This document shows, piece by piece, positions 51,951-61,552 of a DNA stretch of 64,000 bases (the stretch's first letter is position 1; each line of letters begins with the position of its first letter). The translations under genes were made by a program, and so were the position numbers. The DNA lies in contig NZ_AODF01000005.1 in assembly GCF_000525875.1 (NCBI RefSeq), positions 30,748-94,747 of the forward strand. The letters are read 5' to 3'. The notes below the pieces were generated by a model. That model saw only the letters and a list, made by a program, of their open reading frames with translations, was not told where the DNA came from and did no database searches. This DNA comes from Listeria floridensis FSL S10-1187 (lineage in GTDB: Bacteria > Bacillota > Bacilli > Lactobacillales > Listeriaceae).

Positions 51951-53899
51951 TCAGCTTAACAAATCAGTTTCCATCAGCATCACATCTTCACGACATTTTT
52001 TCATTTCTGCACGTGAAATTTTGCCTTTTTCAAAGTAACGCTGGATTAAGTCACGCTCCACTTGGATGGCAAATTCTGAAAGTGTATCGAGTTCGGTTTC
52101 AAGTTCAGCACGTGATTTACGGCTTTGTTTGAGATCTTCTATTGGCTGATAGCGCGCCAAGTAAATTTCAAGAATTTCTGGATTGGCACTTTTTTTTAGC
52201 GGAAAGTTTTTTTTAGTTTTTTGTAGATGTATTCGCGCGATCCACGCTGTAATAACGTCCGTTCTTCTTTACGGTCTTTGAATGACAAGCGACCAGTGTG
52301 CCATTTGATGAACATCATTCGTGCTAGCTCGTTTCTGCGGCGCTTGTCGTGCGTAAGCTGATAGCGATGCTTATTCAAGCGGCGAATCGCCTGACTGAAT
52401 GTTTGGATAGAAATTTTTTCTTCGCGGTAAAGTGATAATGTATACTCAATTTGCCAGTCAAGAACTTGAAGGCGAATCGCTTTTTCATCTTTGCTCGCTG
52501 TACTGCTTTGAGCAAGTTCAAAGATACGGCGATTGTACATATGAATTAAAATCTGCATGGCTTTTTCGTTGTCTTGCGTCATTTCTTTCTTCAATTTCTT
52601 CACTACATCTCGTAGAATCGCTTTTTCCATCTCTTGATTCGTATCGTGATTCGTTTGATTTTTTTCAGCAAGAAGCGGAAGCAAGAAGTTAGAAAGTACC
52701 AAGGTACACAGAATGACACCAGCAGCAATGGCGATCAATAAGTCTCGTTCGGCAAATTTTTCCCCGTTACCAAGCACAAGTGGCAGGGAGAGCGCACTCA
52801 CGAGCGAAATCGTACCGCGAACTCCGGAAAGGGTGTAAAGAATGGCATCTTTTACTCGCAGTCGCCAGCTCTTCTTTTCTTGACTGAAAGAACGGAACAG
52901 AAGCAGTAGCAAAAAGCGCAATCCAAGCAGTACAACGAGGATTAGCAAAACGTAGCCGATTAAGCTGAAATTTGAAACGCCGGAATTTTCAAAGATACTT
53001 GTCGCAATATGAGGTAGCTGTGTTCCAAGTAAAACGAAAACAATGCCGTTTAAACTGAAAATAATTACTGACCAGGTATTTTTGGAAATCGTGTTGAGTT
53101 TAGCACTTTCAGGGTTCATTTTTTGATAACCAAGCGATTGAACGAGTCCACCACTTACGACGGCCAAAATTCCGTTGACACCAAGTTTTTCCGCGACTAG
53201 ATAAATGATAAACGGCGTTAGAATATCCATTAACATGAATGAAATGATATTTTCAATGCCAAGCTGACGTAGCCAGCGCATCAAGAAGCTCTTGAACAAG
53301 CTGAGGATGGCTCCAAGTAAGACGCCGCCAAGTGAAATCAAAAGAAAACTGATACTTGCTTGTGTGAGTGAAAATGTTCCTGTCATCAGTGCTAAAACAG
53401 CGAATTGAAAGGAAACAAGTCCGGATGCATCGTTAATCAGCGACTCGCCTTCAAGGATATGTAAAGCTTTATGCGGAATTTTAATCTTATCAGCGAGTGA
53501 TCCAACGGCTACAGCATCGGTTGGAGCAAGTGCTGCGGCAAGAGCAAATGCGGCTGCATGCGGAACAACCGGAAGCAGCGAATGAATGACACCACCAAGT
53601 AAAAATACTGTACAAAAAACAAGAATGATTGCTAGGATGAAAATCGGTTTGCGCCATTTCCAAAGTGAAGTTTTATCGGCATTTTTTCCATCACTAAAAA
53701 GTAGCGGAGCAATAAAGAGCAACATAAACAGCTCGGGATCAATCTCCATTTCATATTGAAAACCAAGAAACGGAACGGCAATCAAAACGCCAAGCCCGAT
53801 TTGAATGAGCGGGATCGAGATGCTCGGTAAAAAACGGCTAAGTACATTTGAGAGAAATACAGCACCAAGCATAATTAGTATAAATTCAAATACTTCCAT
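51951..53899 (-). CDS. Na+/H+ antiporter, CPA1 family (two frameshifts near the 3' end)
   Basis: This monovalent cation/proton antiporter has about twelve membrane segments (residues 1-410), with LAPTDAVAVGS, ESLINDASGLV and LSGVRGTISLV, the charged residues that carry the ions in CPA1 proteins. A long cytoplasmic tail follows (about 415-648), rich in charged helices. The tail is split in the sequence: two runs of eight T (52207-52214 and 52190-52197, poly-A on the coding strand) are each one base too long. Corrected, the frame passes KLSAKKSANPEILE and ends at 51951, giving 648 residues, as in NhaK-like antiporters. Read alone, 51951-52160 looks like a separate 69-residue gene. Confidence 0.87.
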
Positions 53900-54008
53900 A
53901 GTTGTATAAGCTTCCTTTCCTTCTTTGACTAATATATTCTATTATACTAGCGATGAAGTTTTATAATTGAGGTAGGAATAGCAATTATTCTGTCGACAAT
54001 TCTTACTT

Positions 54009-54037
54009 ATTTTATTAGATAGAATTCTAATTGTCAA
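54009..54037 (-). promoter_or_regulatory. promoter of the antiporter gene
   Basis: On the minus strand a perfect TTGACA (54037-54032), a 17-bp spacer and TAAAAT (54014-54009). A second hexamer TATAAT lies nearer the gene at 53946-53941. Confidence 0.6.
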
Positions 54038-54101
54038 ACGAGATTAGTCATAAAAAATAGTTATTGAAAAGTTGTTTTTAAATAAGTTTTTCTTAAAAAA
54101 T

Positions 54102-54126
54102 GTTTTATAGGGCGAAAGTAGGGAAA
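54102..54126 (+). promoter_or_regulatory. sigma-B-type promoter of opuCABCD
   Basis: GTTTTA (54102-54107), 13 bases, then GGGAAA (54121-54126), close to the sigma-B consensus GTTTAA-N13-15-GGGTAT. opuC is known to be under sigma-B control in L. monocytogenes, which supports the call. Confidence 0.7.
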
Positions 54127-54174
54127 AGTTACAAAGTGAGTGTCACCCAAAAAGAGTAACGGAGGTGTTTTTGA

Positions 54175-55353
54175 GTGTTGCGATTTGAACACGTATCAAA
54201 AACTTATAAAGGCGGCAAAAAGGCAGTCGATGATCTCAATTTGAATATCAATCAAGGTGAATTCATTTGTTTTATCGGGCCAAGTGGCTGCGGAAAAACA
54301 ACAACAATGAAAATGATTAACCGTTTGATTGACCCGTCAGAAGGTAAAATTTTTGTAGACGACAAAGATATTTTGCAAGAAGACCCAGTTAAACTGCGTC
54401 GTTCAATCGGTTATGTCATTCAGCAAATCGGTTTGATGCCGCATATGACGATTCGAGAAAATATTGTACTGGTTCCAAAACTATTGAAATGGCCAGAAGA
54501 TAAGAAAAATGAGCGGGCGAAAGAACTCATTAAATTGGTCGATTTACCAGAAGAGTATCTGGATCGGTATCCCTATGAGTTAAGCGGCGGTCAGCAGCAA
54601 CGGATCGGTGTTTTGCGTGCGCTAGCTGCCGAGCAGAATTTGATTCTGATGGATGAACCATTTGGAGCACTTGATCCGATCACGCGGGATACACTTCAAG
54701 AAGAGTTTAAAAACTTACAGCAAGAACTCGGAAAAACCATTATTTTTGTGACGCACGATATGGATGAAGCGATTAAACTCGCAGATCGGATTGTTATTAT
54801 GCAGGCTGGTAAAGTCGTTCAATTTGATACACCTGATGAAATATTACGTCATCCGGCCAACAAGTTTGTTGAAGAATTTATCGGAAAAGATCGCTTGATT
54901 GAAGCTCAACCGAATGTGACAAAAGTCAGCCAGATAATGAATCCAAATCCAGTTTCGATTACAGCTGATAAATCGCTTCAAGCTGCCATTCAGCTAATGA
55001 AAGAACGACGTGTAGATACGCTTCTTGTGGTTGATGAACAGAATATTTTGAAAGGCTTCATTGATGTTGAGCAAATCGATTCACAAAGAAGAACAGCTAC
55101 TTCAGTGGTGGATATCTTGGAAAAAAATGTTTTCTATGTAAAAGAAGATGCACTGCTACGTGATACGATTCAACGGATTTTAAAACGCGGTTATAAATAT
55201 GTACCGGTAGTTGACGATAAAAAACGGCTGGTCGGAATCGTGACGCGCGCAAGCCTTGTAGATATGGTGTACGATTCTATCTGGGGAGAAGATGAGGAAC
55301 AAACCGAATCGCCGGATGCTGAAAAAGCTAACGTTTCTGAAGGAGGCGAGTAA
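54175..55353 (+). CDS. opuCA: OpuCA, compatible-solute ABC transporter ATPase
   Basis: OpuCA energises uptake of carnitine, and to a lesser degree other osmolytes, in Listeria under salt or cold stress. It has 392 residues. The ATPase has GPSGCGKTTT (Walker A), LSGGQQQRIG (signature), LILMDEP (Walker B) and VTHDMDEA. Two CBS domains follow (about 255-370, with SQIMNPNPVSIT and YVPVVDDKKRLVG), which sense ionic strength or nucleotides in OpuA-type transporters. The start is a GTG at 54175 after GGAGGTG, giving MLRFEHVSKTY. Confidence 0.95.
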   Translation: MLRFEHVSKTYKGGKKAVDDLNLNINQGEFICFIGPSGCGKTTTMKMINRLIDPSEGKIFVDDKDILQEDPVKLRRSIGYVIQQIGLMPHMTIRENIVLVPKLLKWPEDKKNERAKELIKLVDLPEEYLDRYPYELSGGQQQRIGVLRALAAEQNLILMDEPFGALDPITRDTLQEEFKNLQQELGKTIIFVTHDMDEAIKLADRIVIMQAGKVVQFDTPDEILRHPANKFVEEFIGKDRLIEAQPNVTKVSQIMNPNPVSITADKSLQAAIQLMKERRVDTLLVVDEQNILKGFIDVEQIDSQRRTATSVVDILEKNVFYVKEDALLRDTIQRILKRGYKYVPVVDDKKRLVGIVTRASLVDMVYDSIWGEDEEQTESPDAEKANVSEGGE

Positions 55354-55356
55354 ATT

Positions 55357-56010
55357 ATGAATGCACTGCAAAATTTCTTTCAGGAAAATGGACATAATTT
55401 ACTGGTGCAAACTTGGCAACATTTATACATATCGCTTGCCGCTGTGATTTTAGGGATTGTCGTTGCTGTTCCGCTTGGAATCATTTTAACGAAATCTCCC
55501 AAAATAGCTAACTTTGTTATCGGTGTTGTTGGTGTTCTACAAACGGTGCCATCACTTGCGATCTTAGCATTTATCATTCCAATTCTCGGCGTTGGAACTT
55601 TTCCGGCGATAATTGCGCTGTTTATCTATGCACTGCTGCCGATTTTAAGAAATACATTTATCGGGGTGCGCGGTGTGGATAAAAACTTAATTGAGTCAGG
55701 AAAAGGAATGGGGATGACGACTTGGCAGCTGATTGTCAATGTTGAAATTCCGAATTCTATTTCGGTGATTATGGCAGGAATCAGGCTGTCAGCTGTTTAC
55801 ATTATTGCTTGGGCAACGCTTGCTTCGTATATTGGTGCAGGTGGTCTCGGCGACTTTATCTTTAACGGACTGAACTTATATCGTCCAGATTTGATATTAG
55901 GCGGTGCCATTCCAGTTACAATTCTTGCGCTACTTGTTGAATTTTGTCTTGGCAAACTTGAGAATGCACTTACCCCAAAACCACTGCGCGATGCAAGGAA
56001 TAACGGATAG
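55357..56010 (+). CDS. opuCB: OpuCB, compatible-solute ABC transporter permease
   Basis: OpuCB is one of two membrane subunits of the carnitine transporter. The 217-residue protein has about five to six membrane segments. It carries the ABC permease (BPD_transp_1) EAA-type loop near [20 protein letters not shown] and the VPSLAIL region. The start at 55357 follows AGGAGG at the end of opuCA, three bases after its stop. It is related to OpuCD at 56964, with which it forms the translocation pore. Confidence 0.95.
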   Translation: MNALQNFFQENGHNLLVQTWQHLYISLAAVILGIVVAVPLGIILTKSPKIANFVIGVVGVLQTVPSLAILAFIIPILGVGTFPAIIALFIYALLPILRNTFIGVRGVDKNLIESGKGMGMTTWQLIVNVEIPNSISVIMAGIRLSAVYIIAWATLASYIGAGGLGDFIFNGLNLYRPDLILGGAIPVTILALLVEFCLGKLENALTPKPLRDARNNG

Positions 56011-56023
56011 GAGGATGAATAGA

Positions 56024-56950
56024 ATGAAAAAGAAAAGCTTACTTGTTATTGCTGCGATTTTTTTATCCTTCGGTACGATCCTATCAGGTTGTGCACTTCC
56101 GGGACTTGGAGGAGCGTCAAAAGGAACCGTAAGAGTCGGCTCGCTTTCGACGACAGAATCGCAAATTGTATCAAATATTGTGAAACAAATGATTGAACAT
56201 GATACCGATCTTAAAGTTGAACTAGTCAACAATCTTGGTTCATCTGTCGTACAGCACCAAGCGATGGTAAATGGGGATGTTGATATTACTGCAACACGCT
56301 ACACCGGAACAGATTTAGTCGGACCGCTTGGCGAAGAACCGATTAAAGACCCGGAAAAAGCACTTGCAGCTGTGAAAAAAGGATTTCAAGATAAATTTCA
56401 GCAAACCTGGTTCGATTCCTACGGATTTGCTAATACTTATGCATTTATGGTTCGTCAAGATACAGCCAAAAAATATAAGTTGAACAACATCAGCGACATG
56501 CGTGCTGTTCAAGATAAGCTTTCGGCCGGCGTTGATAATTCATGGATGGAGCGAAAAGGAGATGGCTACAAGGCCTTCTCGAAAGAATACTCGATCAACT
56601 TCAAAAAGATTTTCCCAATGCAAATCGGTTTGATTTATACCGCATTGAAAAATGACCAAATGGATGTGGCGCTCGGTTATTCAACCGATGGCCGGATTCC
56701 GACTTACAATTTGAAAGTCTTAAAAGATGATAAAAAATTCTTTCCACCCTATGATGCATCACCGCTTGCAACGGATAAAATTCTAAAAGAACATCCTGAA
56801 ATTAAAACGACACTGAATAAACTTGTCGGGAAAATTTCAACCGAAGAAATGCAGAAGCTAAATTACCAAGCGGATGGCGAATTAAAAGAACCGTCAATTG
56901 TCGCAAAAGAATTTTTAGAGAAGCATAATTATTTTGAGGACGAAAAATGA
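56024..56950 (+). CDS. opuCC: OpuCC, compatible-solute-binding lipoprotein
   Basis: OpuCC is the membrane-anchored binding protein of the carnitine transporter. The 308-residue precursor has a lipoprotein signal peptide (MKKKSLLVIAAIFLSFGT) and the lipobox LSGC, with Cys23 as the first mature residue. The rest is a type II periplasmic-binding fold of the QAT (OpuAC) family, with DVDITATRYTGTD and YSTDGRIP. The start is the ATG at 56024, nine bases after AGGAGG; the in-frame ATG at 56015 is too close to it, and the long open frame further upstream is opuCB shadow. Confidence 0.93.
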   Translation: MKKKSLLVIAAIFLSFGTILSGCALPGLGGASKGTVRVGSLSTTESQIVSNIVKQMIEHDTDLKVELVNNLGSSVVQHQAMVNGDVDITATRYTGTDLVGPLGEEPIKDPEKALAAVKKGFQDKFQQTWFDSYGFANTYAFMVRQDTAKKYKLNNISDMRAVQDKLSAGVDNSWMERKGDGYKAFSKEYSINFKKIFPMQIGLIYTALKNDQMDVALGYSTDGRIPTYNLKVLKDDKKFFPPYDASPLATDKILKEHPEIKTTLNKLVGKISTEEMQKLNYQADGELKEPSIVAKEFLEKHNYFEDEK

Positions 56951-56963
56951 GGAGGACTGAAAC

Positions 56964-57635
56964 GTGGAAACGCTGAAACAATTAGTTGATTATTATGCAA
57001 CAAACGGAAGTTACGTGATGGAAGAATTTTGGCGCCACTTTCTGATGAGTATTTACGGTGTGCTTTTTGCAAGCATTATCGCGATTCCACTTGGGATCTA
57101 TATTGCTCGTAAAAAACGTCTTGCAGGTTGGGTGATTCAAATTGCCAACATCATCCAAACAATTCCTGCACTCGCGATGCTTGCTGTTTTAATGCTTATC
57201 ATGGGACTTGGTACGAATACAGTTGTCTTATCACTCTTCCTTTATTCCCTTCTTCCTATTTTAAAAAATACGTACACCGGCATTCAAAATGTCGACAGCG
57301 CTTTGCTTGAATCAGGAAAAGCGATGGGTATGACAAAATGGCAAGTGCTTAGAATGGTTGAATTGCCGCTTTCACTTTCCGTCATCATGGCTGGAATTCG
57401 AAATGCCCTAGTGATCGCGATTGGAGTTGCGGCAATCGGAACCTTTGTCGGTGCAGGCGGACTTGGGGATATCATCGTTCGCGGAACCAATGCAACAAAC
57501 GGTACAGCAATCATTTTAGCAGGAGCAATACCAACTGCTCTAATGGCGATTATTACGGACTTGTTGCTTGGCTGGATTGAACGGGCCATTAATCCTGTGA
57601 AAAATAAAAAGCAAAAATTATCAGAAGCATTGTAA
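56964..57635 (+). CDS. opuCD: OpuCD, compatible-solute ABC transporter permease
   Basis: OpuCD is the second membrane subunit of the carnitine transporter. The 223-residue protein resembles OpuCB over its whole length, with IARKKRLAGWVIQ, TIPALAML and the EAA-type loop VDSALLESGKAMGMTKWQ, plus GAGGLGDII near the end. The start is a GTG at 56964 after GAGGAC, 13 bases after the opuCC stop. A strong terminator follows. Confidence 0.94.
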   Translation: METLKQLVDYYATNGSYVMEEFWRHFLMSIYGVLFASIIAIPLGIYIARKKRLAGWVIQIANIIQTIPALAMLAVLMLIMGLGTNTVVLSLFLYSLLPILKNTYTGIQNVDSALLESGKAMGMTKWQVLRMVELPLSLSVIMAGIRNALVIAIGVAAIGTFVGAGGLGDIIVRGTNATNGTAIILAGAIPTALMAIITDLLLGWIERAINPVKNKKQKLSEAL

Positions 57636-57643
57636 GGTCAAGA

Positions 57644-57679
57644 GGCGGGGCGGGGGGAAGTTTCCCCGCTCGCTTTTTT
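57644..57679 (+). terminator. strong GC-rich terminator after opuCD
   Basis: CGGGG (57651-57655) pairs with CCCCG (57664-57668) and is extended by GCG/CGC-type pairs to about 11 bp, then six T. It ends 21 bp before the mntH start. Confidence 0.85.
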
Positions 57680-57699
57680 GATGCAAGGAGGAATCAAAT

Positions 57700-59031
57700 A
57701 TGGCGAAAAAAGACGAGAAAAGCGCCTGGCGGCAAGATAGACATACTGAAAGCTTAAGCGAAGTCAATAATAGTGTTAAAATCCCGCAAAATGCTTCTTT
57801 TTTTCGAAAACTGCTTGCCTTTATGGGACCAGGAGCCTTAATCGCCGTAGGTTATGTCGATCCGGGGAACTGGGCTACTTCCATTGCCGGTGGCTCAGAA
57901 TTCGGCTACACACTACTTTCCGTAATATTAATTTCAAATTTGCTCGCTATTTTACTACAATCACTTGCCGCAAAACTTGGAATTGCAACAGGGCGTGATT
58001 TAGCGCAGGCTTCACGTGATAGCTTTCCAAAAGGCGTATCCTTTGTTCTATGGCTACTAGCTGAGCTTGCTATTATTGCAACCGATATTGCAGAAGTAAT
58101 AGGAAGCGCGATTGCGCTTAATTTGCTATTCGGTATTCCGCTCATCGTAGGTGTCTGCATCACAGCACTTGATATCTTTCTGGTTTTATTGCTGCAGCAC
58201 CGTGGCTTTCGTTACATCGAAGTCATTGTCATTACACTAATGACTACCATATTGGTTTGCTTTGCTGTGGAACTTTTCATGAGCCGTCCAGAAATCAAGC
58301 AAGTCCTCGGAGGTTTTGTCCCGCAAAAAGAAATTGTAGCGAATCCGACGATGCTTTATATCGCTCTCGGTATCCTAGGGGCAACAGTGATGCCGCATAA
58401 TCTTTATCTGCATTCGTCCATCGTCCAGACACGCCAATATGAACGCAGTTTGAAAGGAAAAAAAGAAGCCATCAAATTTTCATTTATCGACTCCACCTTT
58501 TCTTTAACGATTGCTTTATTTATTAATGCAGCAATTCTCATCTTGTCCGCATCCGCATTTTACTTTTCTGGTCATACTGAGGTTGCTGGAATCGAAGACG
58601 CCTACCAGCTGCTTAATTCCGTTCTCGGAAGCAGTGTGGCTAGTGTGATCTTTGCGGTTGCTCTGCTTGCATCTGGACAGAATTCAACACTTACAGGAAC
58701 ACTCGCAGGTCAAATTGTCATGGAAGGCTTCTTGAACATTCGCTTGAAACCATGGCTTAGAAGACTATTAACACGTATCCTCGCCATTATCCCAGCGGTT
58801 ATCGTTACTGCACTTTACGGAGCAAAGGGGACAAACGAGCTGCTGATTTTAAGCCAAGTTATTCTATCAATGCAGCTTTCTTTCGCCGTGATTCCACTTG
58901 TCATGTTTACGAGCGATAAACGCAAAATGGGCATCTTCGTTAATGGCTTCTGGCTCAAAACGATATCGTGGCTTGTTGCGATTTTTATTGCCGTTTTAAA
59001 CATCTATTTACTGATTCACACATTCACTTAA
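57700..59031 (+). CDS. mntH: MntH, NRAMP-type manganese transporter
   Basis: MntH takes up Mn2+ with protons; members of the NRAMP family may also carry Fe2+. The 443-residue protein has 11 membrane segments. The metal ligands are in DPGN (residues 54-57) of segment 1 and MPHNLYLHS of segment 6, both intact. The start at 57700 follows AAGGAGGAAT. It follows the terminator of opuC closely, with no visible promoter or MntR box in the 64 bp between them, so its expression may rest on read-through or on a promoter inside opuCD. Confidence 0.95.
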   Translation: MAKKDEKSAWRQDRHTESLSEVNNSVKIPQNASFFRKLLAFMGPGALIAVGYVDPGNWATSIAGGSEFGYTLLSVILISNLLAILLQSLAAKLGIATGRDLAQASRDSFPKGVSFVLWLLAELAIIATDIAEVIGSAIALNLLFGIPLIVGVCITALDIFLVLLLQHRGFRYIEVIVITLMTTILVCFAVELFMSRPEIKQVLGGFVPQKEIVANPTMLYIALGILGATVMPHNLYLHSSIVQTRQYERSLKGKKEAIKFSFIDSTFSLTIALFINAAILILSASAFYFSGHTEVAGIEDAYQLLNSVLGSSVASVIFAVALLASGQNSTLTGTLAGQIVMEGFLNIRLKPWLRRLLTRILAIIPAVIVTALYGAKGTNELLILSQVILSMQLSFAVIPLVMFTSDKRKMGIFVNGFWLKTISWLVAIFIAVLNIYLLIHTFT

Positions 59032-59060
59032 CAATAGATTTATTATGTTAACAATAAATT
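59028..59060. repeat. two direct repeats after mntH
   Basis: TTAACAATAGATT (59028-59040) and TTAACAATAAATT (59048-59060) repeat with a 20-bp period, two helical turns. The second forms the palindrome TGTTAACA with its flank. They lie about 45-75 bp upstream of the -10 of the next gene, a possible activator-binding position. Confidence 0.45.
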
Positions 59061-59105
59061 AAAAGAATTTTACGAGTTTCCCTCGAATTTTTCACTTGAA
59101 TTCGT

Positions 59106-59111
59106 TATAAT
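59106..59111 (+). promoter_or_regulatory. -10 element of the next gene
   Basis: A perfect TATAAT lies 39 bp before the start at 59151; the -35 (TCGAAT at 17 bp) is weak. Confidence 0.5.
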
Positions 59112-59150
59112 TGAATTAAGCGAATAACGGTAGTAAAGGTGTTGAATAGG

Positions 59151-59981
59151 ATGACGGATAAAGCAGTGAAACAACAAAAAAGATTATTAGAGCAAGTACA
59201 TTTATTGCCCTATACGATTGATGTGGAAGAAGAGTCTTTCCAAATTAAAATCTATACGAAACTAGGAAAGATTTCTGGGATTAGTGTCTTAGACAAAGAA
59301 GGCAGTCTCTCTGAAAGATCAAAAGCCGAGCAGGCTGTTGCAAAACTCCAGCGTTACAACTTTTATTTCGAATATCTGACAAAACGTTCAAATGTCGTGA
59401 AAGAGCGTGATAGTATCATTGCTGAAAGAATTGAACAAACACAGTTGATTTTAAATAACAATCAGCTGTTTGGTTCAAAAATGCAGCCGATTGTTGATAA
59501 TTTAAGTTTAGCTCTTGAAGTTTATAAACAGCAGCAGCACAAAATGGATATTTACCAAGAAGATATTGCGCTTTTAAACGAAAAAATCAAAGAACAAGGA
59601 AGTATTCAACCAGAAGATTGGCATTCTGCCGAAGATTTGTCAATTGCATTTATGAGTGCGGCTTATGCACAAACCATATACTTGGAAGCAACTCGAACAA
59701 ATCGGCAATTGCTCGCGAAATGGTTTCATGAACATCAAAAGCGGATACCGAGCAACGAGCGTAAGGCGCTTGGCAAGCTTATTTCGTTGCTTAGTGATAC
59801 TAATGCAGGGCTTGTTTTCGATCAAATCATTTCACTTTTACCGCTTCTAGAAAACGATCTTTTAATTGACAGGGACGACGAACTTCCAAAGCGTTCCCAA
59901 GAGTTTAACAAAGAATATGCAGCCCATTGCCGTTTTTACAAGCCGAATGTTGAGAAAATGGCGAAGTTTATTCGTAATTAG
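59151..59981 (+). CDS. uncharacterised helical protein (lmo1423-like)
   Basis: This 276-residue protein is one I do not recognise beyond its gene position, which matches L. monocytogenes lmo1423. No signal peptide or membrane segment is seen. The first 45 residues look like a small beta-rich domain (YTIDVEEESFQIKIYTKLGKIS). A long charged helical part follows (about 65-180), likely a coiled coil, and a C-terminal helical region ends with EKMAKFIRN. The likely start is the ATG at 59151 with AAAGGTG upstream; a GTG at 59139 would be within that site. It stands alone between mntH and bilE. Confidence 0.7.
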   Translation: MTDKAVKQQKRLLEQVHLLPYTIDVEEESFQIKIYTKLGKISGISVLDKEGSLSERSKAEQAVAKLQRYNFYFEYLTKRSNVVKERDSIIAERIEQTQLILNNNQLFGSKMQPIVDNLSLALEVYKQQQHKMDIYQEDIALLNEKIKEQGSIQPEDWHSAEDLSIAFMSAAYAQTIYLEATRTNRQLLAKWFHEHQKRIPSNERKALGKLISLLSDTNAGLVFDQIISLLPLLENDLLIDRDDELPKRSQEFNKEYAAHCRFYKPNVEKMAKFIRN

Positions 59982-59989
59982 GCAAAAAG

Positions 59990-60030
59990 AAACCTCCTTG
60001 TACACTTAATCGGTGCATAAGGAGGTTTTT
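59990..60030. terminator. bidirectional terminator
   Basis: AAACCTCCTT and AAGGAGGTTTTT pair, with inner CAC/GTG pairs, between convergent genes. Confidence 0.92.
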
Positions 60031-60034
60031 CAAT

Positions 60035-61552
60035 TTATTTTGCTAGCAAACCTTGTTTTACTAGATAATTGCGTGCCACGGACTCAGCCGATTCGCCTTT
60101 TACATTGACCGCATAATTCATCTTTCGCATTTCATCATCCGTAATCTTACCTGAAAGCTTGTTCAACGGTTTTTTGAGCTCAGGATATTTTTTAAGTGTC
60201 TCCGTAAGCATCAGCGGCGCCCCTTGATAAGGAGGGAAGAGTTTCTTATCATCTTCAAGCACCTTCAAATTATATTGCGCAAGCTCGCTGTCTGTCGAGT
60301 AGGCATCCAGTACATTGATGTCGCCAGCCTTTATAGCACTATAGCGCAATTTAGGTTCCATTTTTTCGAGAGAGGCAAACTTAATGCCGTATTTCTCTTG
60401 AATCCCCTTATACCCATCCCCGCGATCGGCAAATTCAGCTGTAAAACCAACTTTGACATCTGATTCAATTGGACGCAGATCAGAGATAGTTTTCAAATCA
60501 TATTGCTTTGCAAGTTCAGGTGAGACGGCAAGAGCATACGTATTATTGTATTTCATCGGCTCAAGCAAAGTCATCTTAAACTGTTTCTTAAGTCCATCAC
60601 GAGCTTGCTGATACACTTGATTCGCATCATGCGATTTGGCAGCTTCTTTTGTAAAAGTTTCAAGAACTGTTCCGGTAAATTCCGGATAGATATCAATGTC
60701 GCCAGACTTAAGTGCATTGAATAAGAAACTAGTTTTCCCCATGCTTGGCTTAAGTTCCACATTTAAGTCCGTTTCATCTTCAATCAAAAGTTTGTACATA
60801 TTAATGAGTATCTCAGGTTCTGATCCAAGCTTTCCAGCAATCGTGATGTCTTTTTTATCAGAAGTAAATTGCGGAACAATCACAAGTGCTGCAGTCAAAA
60901 GAATGGCTGCCGAAATGGTAATAAGCGTACTTTTAAATGAAGCTTTTTGAAAGAAACGCAAAATAACATCAAATAAGATGGCAAGTAAAGCTGCCGGGAT
61001 AGCTCCAAGTAGAATTAAGCTGTTGTTATTGCGATCAATCCCAAGTAATATTAAATCCCCAAGACCACCCGCGCCAATTAAAGCAGCGAGCGTTGCTGTC
61101 CCAATAATAAGTACCATCGCTGTACGAATCCCAGCCATGATAACCGGCATCGCGAGGGGGAGTTGAATCCTATAAAGCCGTTTCCATTTATTCATTCCCA
61201 TTGCACGCGAAGCTTCCACTAAAGCTGGATCTACTTCTTGAATCCCAGTATATGTATTCCGTAAGATTGGCAGAAGTGCATAAACAACCAGTGCAACAAT
61301 CGCAGGAAGCATCCCGATCCCAACTAGCGGAATCAACAAACCAAGTAAAGCAAGTGAAGGTATCGTCTGGAAAATCGCTGCAACTTGAATGATTGGTTCG
61401 GCAATCCGTTTGTGACGCGTTAAATAGATTCCAAGTGGCAAAGCGATGAGGACCGCAATAAATAAGGAAATAAAAGAAATCTGTATATGTTCAAGAAGTG
61501 CAGTCAATAAATCGTCTTTTCGTTCAGTAAAAGTAGTAAAAAACTGATTCAT
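60035..61552 (-). CDS. bilEB: BilEB, fused permease and binding protein
   Basis: BilEB is a fusion of ABC permease and substrate-binding domain. In L. monocytogenes BilE (bile exclusion) helps resistance to bile and does not carry the usual osmolytes well, though it is derived from osmolyte transporters. The 505-residue product has six membrane segments with the permease loop (residues 1-215), a further membrane segment (about 215-235), and an extracellular OpuAC-type domain (about 240-505, with DIDIYPEFTGT and DAYSTDSELAQ). The start at 61552 overlaps the bilEA stop by four bases. Confidence 0.9.
   Translation of the reverse strand: MNQFFTTFTERKDDLLTALLEHIQISFISLFIAVLIALPLGIYLTRHKRIAEPIIQVAAIFQTIPSLALLGLLIPLVGIGMLPAIVALVVYALLPILRNTYTGIQEVDPALVEASRAMGMNKWKRLYRIQLPLAMPVIMAGIRTAMVLIIGTATLAALIGAGGLGDLILLGIDRNNNSLILLGAIPAALLAILFDVILRFFQKASFKSTLITISAAILLTAALVIVPQFTSDKKDITIAGKLGSEPEILINMYKLLIEDETDLNVELKPSMGKTSFLFNALKSGDIDIYPEFTGTVLETFTKEAAKSHDANQVYQQARDGLKKQFKMTLLEPMKYNNTYALAVSPELAKQYDLKTISDLRPIESDVKVGFTAEFADRGDGYKGIQEKYGIKFASLEKMEPKLRYSAIKAGDINVLDAYSTDSELAQYNLKVLEDDKKLFPPYQGAPLMLTETLKKYPELKKPLNKLSGKITDDEMRKMNYAVNVKGESAESVARNYLVKQGLLAK

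Noticed and set aside
51951..52160. Separate small gene after the antiporter
   Set aside because: Frame analysis over two poly-A runs shows it to be the antiporter tail.
59028..59060. PrfA box (TTAACANNTGTTAA) near bilE or mntH
   Set aside because: TTAACA and TGTTAA occur 12 bases apart here, not 2, and they are not near the bilE promoter.
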